Assembly: GCA_016874095.1 (NCBI GenBank)
Contig: VGVH01000003.1
Coordinates: 105,748-169,747, forward strand
Length of the DNA stretch: 64,000 nucleotides
Direction of reading: 5' to 3'
Source: Gammaproteobacteria bacterium
GTDB taxonomy: Bacteria; Pseudomonadota; Gammaproteobacteria; Steroidobacterales; GCA-2729495
Both the position numbers and the translations under genes were made by a program. Shown here one piece after another: positions 24,934-35,144 of this stretch. The notes beneath the pieces were generated by a model. The model was not told the DNA's origin. It searched no databases and saw only the letters and a program-made list of their open reading frames with translations. How positions within the stretch are numbered: the first letter of the stretch is position 1; the number at the start of each line of letters is the position of its first letter.

Positions 24934-27738
24934 GTGAGTCATTCGCTGGATGAGCGATATGCGTCATCGCCCCTGTTCGGGGCCAATGCCCCCTACGTAG
25001 AAGATCTTTTCGAGGCCTTCCAGCGCGACCCGCGCGGTGTTCCGGAGAACTGGCAGCAGTTTTTCGCTTCGCTTGGGCCGCACTCGCCCCCTGCTTTTCA
25101 GCGTCCAGCCGTGGCTATCGCGCCAGCGTCAGCCATTGGCCGAAGTGGCGCCGATCCTGGCGAGAAACAGGCCGCGGTGTCACGCCTTATCCAGGTGTAC
25201 CAGCTGCAGGGCCATCAGATGGCGGATCTCGATCCGCTGGGGCTCATCGAACGGATCGTTCCCCAGGTGTTGCGACCCGAGCAGACGGGTCTCGGCGACG
25301 CAGACATGGAAACCGGATTCTTCACGACGGGGCTTGCCAGCACGGATGGCGCCCTCATGAAGCTCAAGGACATCGTGGCGCTGCTCGGGCGCGTGTACTC
25401 CGGCAAGATCGGCGCCGACTTCGCGCATGTCTCCCGTGGCCGCGAGCGCAGCTGGCTGCGGGAGCGGCTTGAGCGCGGTGTGCTCGGTGATCCCTTCACG
25501 GCGGAAGACCGCCGGCACTTCCTCGCGCAGATCACGGCGGCGGAGGGCATAGAGCGTTACCTGCACACCCGCTACGTCGCGCAGAAGCGCTTCTCGCTGG
25601 AGGGTGGAGACAGCCTCATCCCGATGCTGGACGACCTCATCCAGCAGGGTGGCGCGCGGGGCGTGCAGGAGATCATCCTCGGCATGGCCCACCGCGGCCG
25701 CATCAACGTGCTCGTCAACGTGCTCGGCAAGGCGCCGCAGGCGCTTTTCAAGGAGTTCGAGCGCAAACACAACATCGGGGCCATGAAGGGATCCGGCGAC
25801 GTCAAGTACCACATGGGATTCTCTTCCGACATCCGCACGCCCGGCGGCAATGTCCACGTCACGCTCGCGTTCAATCCTTCCCACCTGGAAATCGTCAACC
25901 CGGTAGTCGAGGGCTCGGCGCGGGCGCGGCAGGAGCGGCGCGGCGATGGCACCGGCGAGCAGGTGCTGCCGGTGCTGATCCATGGTGATGCGGCATTCGC
26001 AGGCCAGGGCGTGGTGCCGGAAACCCTGCAGCTTTCCCAGGCGCGCGGTTTCTACACCGGCGGCACGGTGCACATCATCATCAACAACCAGGTCGGATTC
26101 ACGACCAGCAACCCGAAGGACGCCCGCTCGACGCCTTATTGCAGCGACATTGCGAAGATGGTGGAAGCACCGGTACTCCACGTGAACGGCGACGATCCCG
26201 AAGCCTGCGTGTTCGTGACCCGCCTGGCGCTCGAGTATCGACAGGCATTCCGCAAGGACATCGTCATCGACCTCGTCTGTTACCGGCGCCACGGCCACAA
26301 CGAAGCCGACGAACCGTCGGCGACCCAGCCGAAGATGTACCAGGTCATCCGCAAGCATCCGACGCCGCGGCAGATCTATATGCGCCAGCTCGTCGAGGGC
26401 GGGGTGATCGACTCGGCTGCTGCCGAGCGCATGGTGGAGGAGTATCGCGAGAGGCTCGATCAAGGGCAGCCGCTGCCGCAGGCCTTGCTCGGCATGATCG
26501 GCAATGAATTCACGGTCGACTGGTCGCGTTATCTCAAGGGCGACTGGGATGCACCGGTGCGCACCGCCCTCGGCGAAGAGGAGGTGCGACAGCTGGCCCC
26601 GGAGATCACGCGTGTCCCGGCAGGGTTCACGCTGCATCCCCAGGTGGCGCGGATCGTTCAGGATCGGGGCCGGATGGCCGCGGGCGAACTGCCCATGGAC
26701 TGGGGCTTCGCCGAGGTGATGGCCTACGCCAGCCTGCTCAGGTCGGGCTTCAAGGTCCGCATCACCGGCCAGGACAGCCGGCGCGGCACCTTTTTCCATC
26801 GCCACATTGCCATGCATGACCAGACGACAGGCGCGACACATCTGCTCCTCGAGAACCTTTCCTCGCGACGTAGCGCCTTGACCGTGACGGATTCCCTGTT
26901 GTCGGAGGAGGCCGTACTGGGCTTCGAGTACGGCTATGCGACGACGGATCCCGAGACGCTGGTGATCTGGGAGGCGCAGTTTGGCGACTTCGTCAACGGC
27001 GCCCAGGTCGTGATCGACCAGTTCATGAGTTCAGGTGAGGCCAAGTGGGGTCGACTCTGCGGACTGACCCTGTTCCTGCCGCACGGCCAGGAGGGCCAGG
27101 GTCCGGAGCACTCCTCGGCGCGGCTCGAGCGCTTCCTCCAGCTCTGCGCCGAGCTGAACATGCAGGTGTGCGTGCCATCGACGCCGGCCCAGATGTTCCA
27201 CATGCTGCGACGGCAGATGGTGCGCGATCTGCGCAAGCCGCTGGTTGTCATGACGCCGAAGAGCCTGCTGCGGCACAAGCTGGCCACCTCGCCCCTCAGC
27301 GAGCTCTGGCAGGGGCGTTTCCAGACCGTGATGGATGAGATCGATCCGATCGATCGGCAGTCGGTCCGGCGCGTAGTCGCCTGCAGCGGAAAGGTCTTCT
27401 ACGACCTGCTGGAGGTACGGCGCTCGCAGAAGCTCGCTGACGTGGCGATAATCCGTGTCGAGCAACTGTATCCGTTCCCGGCGCGCGAGTTCGCCGCAGC
27501 GCTTGCGCGATTCCCGGCGGCCACCGAAATCATCTGGTGCCAGGAAGAGCCGCAGAACCAGGGAGCCTGGTACCAGATCCGCCACCGGTTGCAGGAGCCG
27601 CTTTCCGCGGCGCAGACATTGTTCTACGCCGGTCGACCGGCAGCGGCAGCGCCGGCACCGGGCGTCTTCCAGCTCCATGTTTTCCAGCAGCAGCGCCTCG
27701 TCAACGCTGCCCTTGGCGCCAAGCCCGGGAATGGCTGA
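24934..27738 (+). CDS. sucA: 2-oxoglutarate dehydrogenase E1 component (likely GTG start)
   Basis: ORF 24910..27738; YLHTRYVAQKRFSLEGGDSLIPMLDDLIQQ, GMAHRGRINVLVNVLGK, followed by sucB and lpdA. Confidence 0.97.
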   Translation: MSHSLDERYASSPLFGANAPYVEDLFEAFQRDPRGVPENWQQFFASLGPHSPPAFQRPAVAIAPASAIGRSGADPGEKQAAVSRLIQVYQLQGHQMADLDPLGLIERIVPQVLRPEQTGLGDADMETGFFTTGLASTDGALMKLKDIVALLGRVYSGKIGADFAHVSRGRERSWLRERLERGVLGDPFTAEDRRHFLAQITAAEGIERYLHTRYVAQKRFSLEGGDSLIPMLDDLIQQGGARGVQEIILGMAHRGRINVLVNVLGKAPQALFKEFERKHNIGAMKGSGDVKYHMGFSSDIRTPGGNVHVTLAFNPSHLEIVNPVVEGSARARQERRGDGTGEQVLPVLIHGDAAFAGQGVVPETLQLSQARGFYTGGTVHIIINNQVGFTTSNPKDARSTPYCSDIAKMVEAPVLHVNGDDPEACVFVTRLALEYRQAFRKDIVIDLVCYRRHGHNEADEPSATQPKMYQVIRKHPTPRQIYMRQLVEGGVIDSAAAERMVEEYRERLDQGQPLPQALLGMIGNEFTVDWSRYLKGDWDAPVRTALGEEEVRQLAPEITRVPAGFTLHPQVARIVQDRGRMAAGELPMDWGFAEVMAYASLLRSGFKVRITGQDSRRGTFFHRHIAMHDQTTGATHLLLENLSSRRSALTVTDSLLSEEAVLGFEYGYATTDPETLVIWEAQFGDFVNGAQVVIDQFMSSGEAKWGRLCGLTLFLPHGQEGQGPEHSSARLERFLQLCAELNMQVCVPSTPAQMFHMLRRQMVRDLRKPLVVMTPKSLLRHKLATSPLSELWQGRFQTVMDEIDPIDRQSVRRVVACSGKVFYDLLEVRRSQKLADVAIIRVEQLYPFPAREFAAALARFPAATEIIWCQEEPQNQGAWYQIRHRLQEPLSAAQTLFYAGRPAAAAPAPGVFQLHVFQQQRLVNAALGAKPGNG

Positions 27739-27775
27739 TTGAGCCACTGCGTTCGAAAGAATCGAGGAAACCGTC

Positions 27776-28945
27776 ATGCCCATCGAAGTAAAAGTCCCGC
27801 AGCTACCCGAATCGGTGGCCGATGCCACGTTGATCTCCTGGCACAAGTCACCCGGTGACGCGGTCAACCGGGATGAGAGCCTGGTGGAACTCGAGACTGA
27901 CAAGGTGGTCCTGGAGGTTCCGGCGCCGGTCAGTGGCGTGATCCGGGAGCTGAAGGTGCAGAACGGCGTGACCGTGAAATCGGGCGAATTGCTTGCCATT
28001 CTGGAGGCCGTCGAGGACAAAGCCGCTGCTGCAGCAGTTGCGGTTGCCGCGCCCCAGGCGCCACCCGCGGTCCCGCCGGTCGTGGAAAGATCTGCCGGCA
28101 AGTCGGGGCCGGCGGTTCGCCGGGCGGCCGCCGAGGCCGGCATCGATCCTGCACAGCTTGCGGGCAGCGGGCGCGCCGGGCGCGTGCTGAAGGCGGACAT
28201 CCCGACCGCTGCTCCCGGTGCAGCGTTGCCGCCTTCGGTCGGCGCGAGGCAGGAGCGGCGCGTACCGATGAGTCGCCTGCGCGCCCGCATCGCGCAGCGC
28301 CTCCTCGATGCGCAACAGACGGCCGCGATGCTCACCACGTTCAACGAGGTGGACCTGACGGCCGTGATGGCGCTGCGGAGCCGATACAAGGACGCGTTCG
28401 AGAAGCAGCACGGCGTGAAGCTGGGCTTCATGCCCTTCTTCGTGAAAGCATCGATCGAGGCGCTGCGGCATTTTCCGGTCGTCAACGCTTCGGTCGAAGG
28501 CGGTGACATCGTTCATCATGATTACTACGACGTCGGGATCGCGGTATCGACGGAGCGCGGCCTCATCGTGCCGATACTGCGCGATGCCGACCGGCTGTCG
28601 TTCGCGCAGGTCGAAGGCGCCATTGCGGATTTCGGTCGCCGCGCACGCGAGGGCACGGTCGGCATGGAGGACCTCACGGGCGGCACCTTTACCATCACCA
28701 ATGGCGGGACATTCGGTTCGCTGCTGTCGACGCCGATCCTGAATCCGCCGCAAAGCGCCATCCTCGGCATGCACAAGATCCAGGAGCGGCCGATGGTGGT
28801 CGACGGAGCCGTGGTGCCCCGCCCGATGATGTATCTCGCGCTGACCTACGATCACCGCATCATCGATGGCAAGGAGGCGGTGCAGTTCGTGGTGGCGGTG
28901 AAAGATGCGCTGGAAGAACCGGGCCGCCTGCTGCTCCAGATCTGA
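27776..28945 (+). CDS. sucB: Dihydrolipoyllysine-residue succinyltransferase (E2)
   Basis: 389 aa; lipoyl domain ([12 protein letters not shown]), catalytic [17 protein letters not shown]. Confidence 0.97.
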   Translation: MPIEVKVPQLPESVADATLISWHKSPGDAVNRDESLVELETDKVVLEVPAPVSGVIRELKVQNGVTVKSGELLAILEAVEDKAAAAAVAVAAPQAPPAVPPVVERSAGKSGPAVRRAAAEAGIDPAQLAGSGRAGRVLKADIPTAAPGAALPPSVGARQERRVPMSRLRARIAQRLLDAQQTAAMLTTFNEVDLTAVMALRSRYKDAFEKQHGVKLGFMPFFVKASIEALRHFPVVNASVEGGDIVHHDYYDVGIAVSTERGLIVPILRDADRLSFAQVEGAIADFGRRAREGTVGMEDLTGGTFTITNGGTFGSLLSTPILNPPQSAILGMHKIQERPMVVDGAVVPRPMMYLALTYDHRIIDGKEAVQFVVAVKDALEEPGRLLLQI

Positions 28946-28981
28946 TCCCGTCCCGCTGTCGCTCACAGGAGCCTGCCTTTC

Positions 28982-30406
28982 ATGAGCAAGTTCGATGTCG
29001 TCGTGATCGGCGGCGGTCCGGCCGGATACGTCGCGGCCATCCGCGCGGCGCAGAATGGCGGCACCGTTGCCTGCATAGACGCCTGGCGGACGGATGCCGG
29101 CAGCCCTTCGCTGGGCGGCACCTGCCTGAACGCGGGCTGCATACCGTCGAAAGCCCTGCTCGAGTCGTCCGAGCTTTACCATCGGGCGAAACACGAGTTC
29201 GCCATCCACGGCATCCACGTCGGCGACGTGAGCATGGACCTCGCCGCGATGCAGGCGCGCAAGGCCGGCATCGTTGCGCAGCTTTGCGGCGGCATACAGG
29301 GCCTGTTCAAGGCCAACGCCGTGACGTTGCTGCCCGGGCGTGGACAGCTGCTGCCCGGCAATCGTGTCCGCTACCTGCCGCACGACGGCGAGCCCCAGCT
29401 GCTCGAGGCGAGCCACGTGATCCTGGCGGCCGGTTCGGTGCCGACCGAACTGCGTTCCATTCCCTTCGACGGCGAGCGCATCGTCGATTCGACGGGCGCA
29501 CTGGCTTTCACCAGTGTGCCGCAACGGCTCGGGGTCATTGGTGCCGGCGTGATCGGGCTCGAACTCGGCAGCGTCTGGCGGCGCCTGGGCGCGGAGGTCA
29601 CGGTACTCGAGGCCATGGACCGGTTCCTGTTCATGGCGGACAGTCATATCGCCAGGGAAGCCGAGCGCCAGTTTCGCCGGCAGGGACTCGACATCCACCT
29701 GGGCGCCAAGCTGCAGTCCGGTGAGGTCACGGCGGCCGGCGTGAAGCTGCGTTACGAGGACGGCAAGGGTTCGCAGGACCTCGAGGTGGACAAGGTCATC
29801 GTCGCCGTGGGGCGCCGCCCGAACACCAGCGGGCTGCTGGACCCGCAAGCCGGCGTCGAACTGGACGAGCGCGGGTTCATCCGCGTGGACGAGCACTGCC
29901 GGACCTCGGCCGCCGGCGTATGGGCAGTCGGCGACTGTGTCCGCGGGGCCATGCTCGCGCACAAGGGTTCGGAGGAAGGCGTGATGGTAGCGGACCTCAT
30001 CAGCGGTCGCTACGGCCACGTCAATTACGACGTCATTCCCTCCGTCATCTACACCGCGCCGGAGATCGCCTGGGTCGGTCGCACAGAAGATGAACTCAAG
30101 CAGGCTGGCACGGCCTACAAGGCCGGCACTTTCGGTTTCGCTGCCAGCGGCCGCGCCAAGGCCATGGAGCAGGCGGCAGGACTGGTGAAGGTTCTGGCCG
30201 ACGCGGCGACCGATGCGATCCTCGGCGTGCACATCATCGGACCGATGGCCGGCGAACTCATCGGGGAGGCGGTGGTCGCCATGGAGTTCCAGGGCACGGC
30301 CGAGGACCTGCAACGCACCATCCATGCCCATCCGACCCTGGCAGAGGCGGTGCACGAGGCAGCCCTGGCCGCGGACAGGCGCGCGCTCCACGCCATCAAT
30401 CGCTGA
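28982..30406 (+). CDS. lpdA: Dihydrolipoyl dehydrogenase
   Basis: 474 aa; GGTCLNAGCIPSKALL redox motif, HAHPTLAEAVHEA C-terminus. Confidence 0.97.
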   Translation: MSKFDVVVIGGGPAGYVAAIRAAQNGGTVACIDAWRTDAGSPSLGGTCLNAGCIPSKALLESSELYHRAKHEFAIHGIHVGDVSMDLAAMQARKAGIVAQLCGGIQGLFKANAVTLLPGRGQLLPGNRVRYLPHDGEPQLLEASHVILAAGSVPTELRSIPFDGERIVDSTGALAFTSVPQRLGVIGAGVIGLELGSVWRRLGAEVTVLEAMDRFLFMADSHIAREAERQFRRQGLDIHLGAKLQSGEVTAAGVKLRYEDGKGSQDLEVDKVIVAVGRRPNTSGLLDPQAGVELDERGFIRVDEHCRTSAAGVWAVGDCVRGAMLAHKGSEEGVMVADLISGRYGHVNYDVIPSVIYTAPEIAWVGRTEDELKQAGTAYKAGTFGFAASGRAKAMEQAAGLVKVLADAATDAILGVHIIGPMAGELIGEAVVAMEFQGTAEDLQRTIHAHPTLAEAVHEAALAADRRALHAINR

Positions 30407-30494
30407 ACGCCGCCACCGGGCCCAGGCCTTCCGCTTCGGGTATCATTCGCGACGTTGTTGTCGTCGGGTCCCGCACTCAGCGGGCACGAACTGC

Positions 30495-31007
30495 ATGGTC
30501 GGCCAAAGTCATCGGGAGCACATCACCTGCGAGGGCTACGGCCCGGGCGGTGCGGCCGTCCTGGTCGACTGCTGCGGGACCGATCGCGAGCGCACCATCG
30601 ACGGTTTGCGGGAGGTTTTTCGCAACCACGGCGGCCAGTTGGGGGCGAGTGGCTCGGTGGCCTACCTGTTCACGCCGGTGGGGCGGCTTGCCTACCGGGC
30701 AGGGACTCCGCAGCAGCCGCTTGCGACGGTGAGCATCCAGTCGGGCGCAGAGGACCTGGTTGTCAACGGTGACGGTTCGATCGAGGTGCTGACGGATCCG
30801 CGCGATCTCGATGCGGTGCGTGCCGCTCTAGCCGAGGCCGGCATGCCGCCGGCGCTTTGCGAGCTGACCCGCCGGCCCGTGGCGACGCTGCAGATTTCCG
30901 CAGCCGAGGGCCGCCAGTTGCAGGCGCTGGTGGATGCACTCAACGGGCTCGACGAGGTGAATTCCGTCTGGATCAACGCGGCGACTGCCGGTGAGTTGCG
31001 TTCGTGA
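30495..31007 (+). CDS. YebC/PmpR-like protein lacking the canonical N-terminal domain
   Basis: About 170 aa; EGYGPGGAAVLVDCCGTDRERTIDGLREVFRNHGGQLGASGSVAYLF matches the YebC middle domain; directly precedes ruvC. Confidence 0.8.
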   Translation: MVGQSHREHITCEGYGPGGAAVLVDCCGTDRERTIDGLREVFRNHGGQLGASGSVAYLFTPVGRLAYRAGTPQQPLATVSIQSGAEDLVVNGDGSIEVLTDPRDLDAVRAALAEAGMPPALCELTRRPVATLQISAAEGRQLQALVDALNGLDEVNSVWINAATAGELRS

Positions 31008-31525
31008 ATCGATCGACGCGGATACTCGGCATCGACCCTGGCTCCAGGATTACCGGATTCGGCATCATCGACAGCGATGGCCGGAGCACGACTCATGTCG
31101 CCAGCGGCTGTATCCGCACCGAGGGCGAGGACCTGTCCGCGCGGTTGCGTGAAATTCACGATGCCGTCGTGGCGCTGGTCGCGGACCACGAGCCCGCCGA
31201 GCTTGCGATCGAGAGGGTTTTCATGCACCGCAACGCCGACAGTGCGCTGAAGCTGGGTCAGGCGCGCGCCGCGGCAATTTGTGGCACGTTCGCCGGCGGA
31301 CTCATCGTGCACGAGTATGCCACCCGTGCGGTAAAGCAGGCCATAGTCGGGCAGGGCAGCGCCGAGAAGGGCCAGGTCCAGCACATGGTCCGCGCGATAC
31401 TTGGGCTGACGGCGTCGCCGGCAGCGGACGAGGCCGATGCCCTCGCGGTTGCCATCTGTCACGCGCACACCCGAGCGCTCGGCGCGCGACTCGGTGTTGC
31501 TCGTCTGCGGGTCGTCCGGCGATGA
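31004..31525 (+). CDS. ruvC: Crossover junction endodeoxyribonuclease RuvC
   Basis: 173 aa; RILGIDPGSRITGFGIID, AIERVFMHRNADSALKLGQARA. Confidence 0.97.
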   Translation: MNRSTRILGIDPGSRITGFGIIDSDGRSTTHVASGCIRTEGEDLSARLREIHDAVVALVADHEPAELAIERVFMHRNADSALKLGQARAAAICGTFAGGLIVHEYATRAVKQAIVGQGSAEKGQVQHMVRAILGLTASPAADEADALAVAICHAHTRALGARLGVARLRVVRR

Positions 31526-32157
31526 TCGCCACATTGCGCGGTGTCGTTGCCCAGAAGGATCCGCCGCACGTCGTCGTGGACGTGAGCGGCGTCGGCTATG
31601 AGCTGGAAGTGCCCGTCTCGACCTGGGCCGCGCTGCCCGAGGTCGGGCAACCGGTCACCTTGCGCACTCACCAGGTGATCCGCGAGGACCAGCACCTGCT
31701 CTACGGATTCGCGACGGAAGCGGAGAAGCGCGTGTTCCGTGACCTGCTGCGGGTAAACGGCGTCGGGCCCAAGATCGCCCTCGCCATCCTCTCCGGCATC
31801 AGCGTCGATGGGCTGCTGCGCGCGGTGCAGACAGAAGACGTCACGGCGCTCACCCGCGTGCCCGGCGTCGGGCGCAAGACCGCAGAGCGCCTGATCCTGG
31901 ACCTCAAGGATCGGGTGGCGACTCTGGCCGGTAACGTCGGGGGCGCGACAGCGGTCACGCCCCTCATGGTCGGGGCCTCTTCGATGGAGCGGGAGGTCGT
32001 GGAAGCGCTCATGGGCCTCGGATACCGTCCGGTCGAAGCACGCCGGATGGTCGAGCAGGCCAGGCCGGAGACTGCGGATTCGACGGCGGATCTGTTGCGT
32101 GCAGCGTTGCGCAACGCATCTGGTGTTGCGCGAGGCGCTGCGGCGGGACCCGCATGA
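31522..32157 (+). CDS. ruvA: Holliday junction branch migration protein RuvA
   Basis: [31 protein letters not shown]; HhH motifs [29 protein letters not shown]. Confidence 0.97.
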   Translation: MIATLRGVVAQKDPPHVVVDVSGVGYELEVPVSTWAALPEVGQPVTLRTHQVIREDQHLLYGFATEAEKRVFRDLLRVNGVGPKIALAILSGISVDGLLRAVQTEDVTALTRVPGVGRKTAERLILDLKDRVATLAGNVGGATAVTPLMVGASSMEREVVEALMGLGYRPVEARRMVEQARPETADSTADLLRAALRNASGVARGAAAGPA

Positions 32158-33206
32158 GCGGTCAGGGCGAGAGACTGGTGTCGGCTGCCGGGCGTCAGGA
32201 CGAAGAGGCCTACGAGCAGGCGATCCGGCCGCGTCGCCTGGCGGATTACATCGGCCAGACCTCGGTCAAGCAGCAGCTCGAGATATTCGTGGAGGCAGCC
32301 CGGCGCCGTGCCGAGGCGCTGGATCATGTGCTGATCTTCGGGCCGCCGGGCCTTGGCAAGACCACGCTGGCGCATATCGTCGCAAACGAACTCGGCGTCG
32401 GCCTTAGGCAGACCTCCGGCCCCGTGCTGGAGCGGCCGGGCGACCTTGCGGCCCTGCTCACCAATCTCGAGCCGCGCGATGTCCTGTTCGTGGACGAGAT
32501 CCACAGGCTGAGTCCGATCGTCGAGGAGGTGCTTTACCCGGCGATGGAGGACTTCCAGCTCGATATCATGATCGGCGAGGGGCCTGCGGCGCGCTCGATC
32601 AAGCTTGACCTGCCGCCGTTCACGCTGATCGGTGCGACTACCCGTGCCGGCCTGCTGACCTCGCCGTTGCGCGATCGCTTCGGGATCGTACAGCGACTGG
32701 AGTTCTATTCCGACGCGGAGCTCGACCGCATCGTCGAGCGCGCGGCCGGAATCCTTGGCGTTGCCGCCGACGCCGCGGGCACGCGGCTGATCGCGACGCG
32801 TGCACGCGGCACGCCGCGTATCGCCAATCGCCTGCTGCGGCGAGCCCGGGATTACGCCCAGGTCAAGGGCAACGGCCGCGTCGACGAAGCGACCGCCCGT
32901 TCGGCCATGGACATGCTGGAGGTGGATCCGCATGGTTTCGACGTGATGGACCGGCGACTGCTTCTCACCATCATCGAGAGCTTCAGCGGCGGGCCCGTAG
33001 GCATCGAGTCGCTTGCGGCCGCCATCAGCGAAGAACGCGGGACGATCGAGGATGTGCTCGAGCCGTTCCTCATCCAGCGTGGCTTCCTCGTCCGCACGGC
33101 GCGGGGTCGCATGGCAACGCCACGCGCCTACCAGCACTTCGGCCTGACTCCGCCTCGCGTCGCGCGCGATGGTTCCTTGTCGCTGTTCGACGGTGATAGC
33201 AAATGA
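32154..33206 (+). CDS. ruvB: Holliday junction helicase RuvB
   Basis: 350 aa; [36 protein letters not shown]. Confidence 0.97.
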   Translation: MSGQGERLVSAAGRQDEEAYEQAIRPRRLADYIGQTSVKQQLEIFVEAARRRAEALDHVLIFGPPGLGKTTLAHIVANELGVGLRQTSGPVLERPGDLAALLTNLEPRDVLFVDEIHRLSPIVEEVLYPAMEDFQLDIMIGEGPAARSIKLDLPPFTLIGATTRAGLLTSPLRDRFGIVQRLEFYSDAELDRIVERAAGILGVAADAAGTRLIATRARGTPRIANRLLRRARDYAQVKGNGRVDEATARSAMDMLEVDPHGFDVMDRRLLLTIIESFSGGPVGIESLAAAISEERGTIEDVLEPFLIQRGFLVRTARGRMATPRAYQHFGLTPPRVARDGSLSLFDGDSK

Positions 33207-33889
33207 CGACCAATACGTCCTTCCTCGACCTGGTACTGAGCGCCAGCATCGTCGTGCAGATTGTCATGCTGGTCTTGCTGGCAGCATCGGTCGCGTCGTG
33301 GACGGTCATGCTGCGCAAGCGGAAGCTGCTGCGCGATGCCGTGGAGGGGGCTGATTCCTTCGAGACGGCCTTCTGGGGTGGCGGCGACCTCACCAGCATC
33401 TACAAGGAAGTCACGCGCGCCGGCACGACGCCGGTCAACATGGCCGGGTTGTTCGAAGCGGGATTCCGCGAGTTCCGCCGCCTCACCCAACAGCCGGGGC
33501 TGAGTGCCGACCAGGTGCTCGAGGGCTGCCGCCGCGCGATGCGCGTAGCGCAGCTGCGAGAGACCGACCGGCTGGAGCAGAACCTGGCAATGCTGGCAAC
33601 GATCGGCTCGACGAGTCCTTACGTCGGCCTGTTCGGCACTGTGTGGGGCATCATGAATTCCTTCCAGGCGATCGGAAATGTCCAGTCGGCGACGCTGGCC
33701 ATGGTGGCCCCTGGCATTTCCGAGGCGCTGGTCGCGACCGCCATGGGCTTGTTCGCGGCCATTCCGGCGGTCATCGGCTACAACCGCTTTGCCGACAAGG
33801 TCACCCGACTCGAGGTGCGCTTCGACGCGTTCACCGAGGAATTCGCCGCGATCCTCCAGCGGCACGCCCATGGCAGGGAGTCGCGCTGA
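33203..33889 (+). CDS. tolQ: Tol-Pal system protein TolQ
   Basis: 228 aa; [22 protein letters not shown]. Confidence 0.96.
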   Translation: MTTNTSFLDLVLSASIVVQIVMLVLLAASVASWTVMLRKRKLLRDAVEGADSFETAFWGGGDLTSIYKEVTRAGTTPVNMAGLFEAGFREFRRLTQQPGLSADQVLEGCRRAMRVAQLRETDRLEQNLAMLATIGSTSPYVGLFGTVWGIMNSFQAIGNVQSATLAMVAPGISEALVATAMGLFAAIPAVIGYNRFADKVTRLEVRFDAFTEEFAAILQRHAHGRESR

Positions 33890-33891
33890 CG

Positions 33892-34341
33892 ATGCGTACG
33901 CCGCGGAAACGCCGGCTGATGGGCGAGATCAACGTCGTGCCGTACATCGATGTGATGCTGGTTCTGCTCATCATCTTCATGGTAACCGCGCCCCTGCTCA
34001 CGCAGGGCATCGAGGTCGATCTGCCGAAGGCGGCCGCCGACGCGCTCGATACCGGCAAGGATGACGAACCCATGGTCCTGTCGGTCGATGCCGCTGGCCA
34101 GTTCTACCTGAGCATCGGCGACAACGAAGACCGGCCGATCCCGCCAGAGCGCGTCGTGGAACTGGCATCCGCGGTGATCCGCCGCAAACCGGAGACGCCG
34201 GTCCTGGTGAAGGCCGACCGTCGTGTCCCTTACGGACGCGTCGTCGAGGCGATGGTCCTGCTCCAGACAGCCGGCGCGCAGAAGGTTGGCTTCCTGACCG
34301 ATCCGCCGGAAACTTCGCGCCGTGCCCGCGGTCCAGCCTGA
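33892..34341 (+). CDS. tolR: Tol-Pal system protein TolR
   Basis: MRTPRKRRLMGEINVVPYIDVMLVLLIIFMVTAPLLTQGIEVDLPKA. Confidence 0.96.
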   Translation: MRTPRKRRLMGEINVVPYIDVMLVLLIIFMVTAPLLTQGIEVDLPKAAADALDTGKDDEPMVLSVDAAGQFYLSIGDNEDRPIPPERVVELASAVIRRKPETPVLVKADRRVPYGRVVEAMVLLQTAGAQKVGFLTDPPETSRRARGPA

Positions 34342-34345
34342 TCGG

Positions 34346-35113
34346 ATGGCACACACCTTACCGCTCGATCAGCCGTTTGTCCGGGAGTACGGTGCCGGAC
34401 TCACGGCCTCGGTCGTCCTGCACGGCGCGCTGCTGCTGCTGCTCGTCGTCAATCTGGACCTGCTGCCCGCGCAGGAAACGAAGCCGGTACGCCTTGCTAT
34501 CCAGGCCACGATCGTCGATCCGCAGGCCGTCACTGATCGGCGGCGGCGCGAGGCGTTGCGGGCTGACATCCGTCGCGAGCAGGAGGTCCAGGCTGCTGCC
34601 GAGCAGGCACGGCAGGCGGCGGTCGAGAAACGCGCCGAGCAGGAGCGTGAGCGCCAGGCTGCCGACCGGGCCCGGGCCGATGACGCCCGCCGCGCGCGTG
34701 AGGCGGCTGCGGCTGAGCAGAAGCGCAAGGCCGAGGCGAGTCGCAAGTCGGCCGAGGCCGCGCGCTCCCGCCAGGCAGCCGCCGATCTCGAACGGGTGCT
34801 GCGTGAGGAAGAACAGCTGATGGCGGCGGAGGACTCCGGCCTGCTCGACCAGTACGCCGAAATCATCGCGCAGAAGGTCATCCGCAACTGGTTCCGTCCG
34901 GCGAGCGCCCGCGAGGGGCTCGCCTGCATCGTGCAGGTCAAGCAGATCCCGAGCGGGGAGGTGATCGACGTGCGGGTGACCGAGTGCAATGGCGATGCCA
35001 CGGTCGTGCGGTCGATCGAGGCGGCGGTGTTGCGTGCCTCGCCATTGCCGCCGCCGCCGGATCGCTCGCTTTTCGATCGCAGCATCCGCTTTGAATTCAG
35101 GCCCCGCGACTGA
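34346..35113 (+). CDS. tolA: Tol-Pal system protein TolA
   Basis: N-terminal TM, long Ala/Glu/Arg-rich helix, C-terminal TolA domain (YAEIIAQKVIRNWFRPASAREGLACIVQVKQIPSGEVIDVRVTECNGD). Confidence 0.95.
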   Translation: MAHTLPLDQPFVREYGAGLTASVVLHGALLLLLVVNLDLLPAQETKPVRLAIQATIVDPQAVTDRRRREALRADIRREQEVQAAAEQARQAAVEKRAEQERERQAADRARADDARRAREAAAAEQKRKAEASRKSAEAARSRQAAADLERVLREEEQLMAAEDSGLLDQYAEIIAQKVIRNWFRPASAREGLACIVQVKQIPSGEVIDVRVTECNGDATVVRSIEAAVLRASPLPPPPDRSLFDRSIRFEFRPRD

Positions 35114-35144
35114 GACGCCGCCGGACGCGGTTTGCACGGAGACC

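Noticed and set aside
25180-26841. 553-aa minus-strand ORF
   Set aside because: Antisense to sucA; shadow ORF in GC-rich DNA.
27848-30391. 847-aa minus-strand ORF
   Set aside because: Entirely antisense to sucB and lpdA, which are unambiguous; no recognisable domain.
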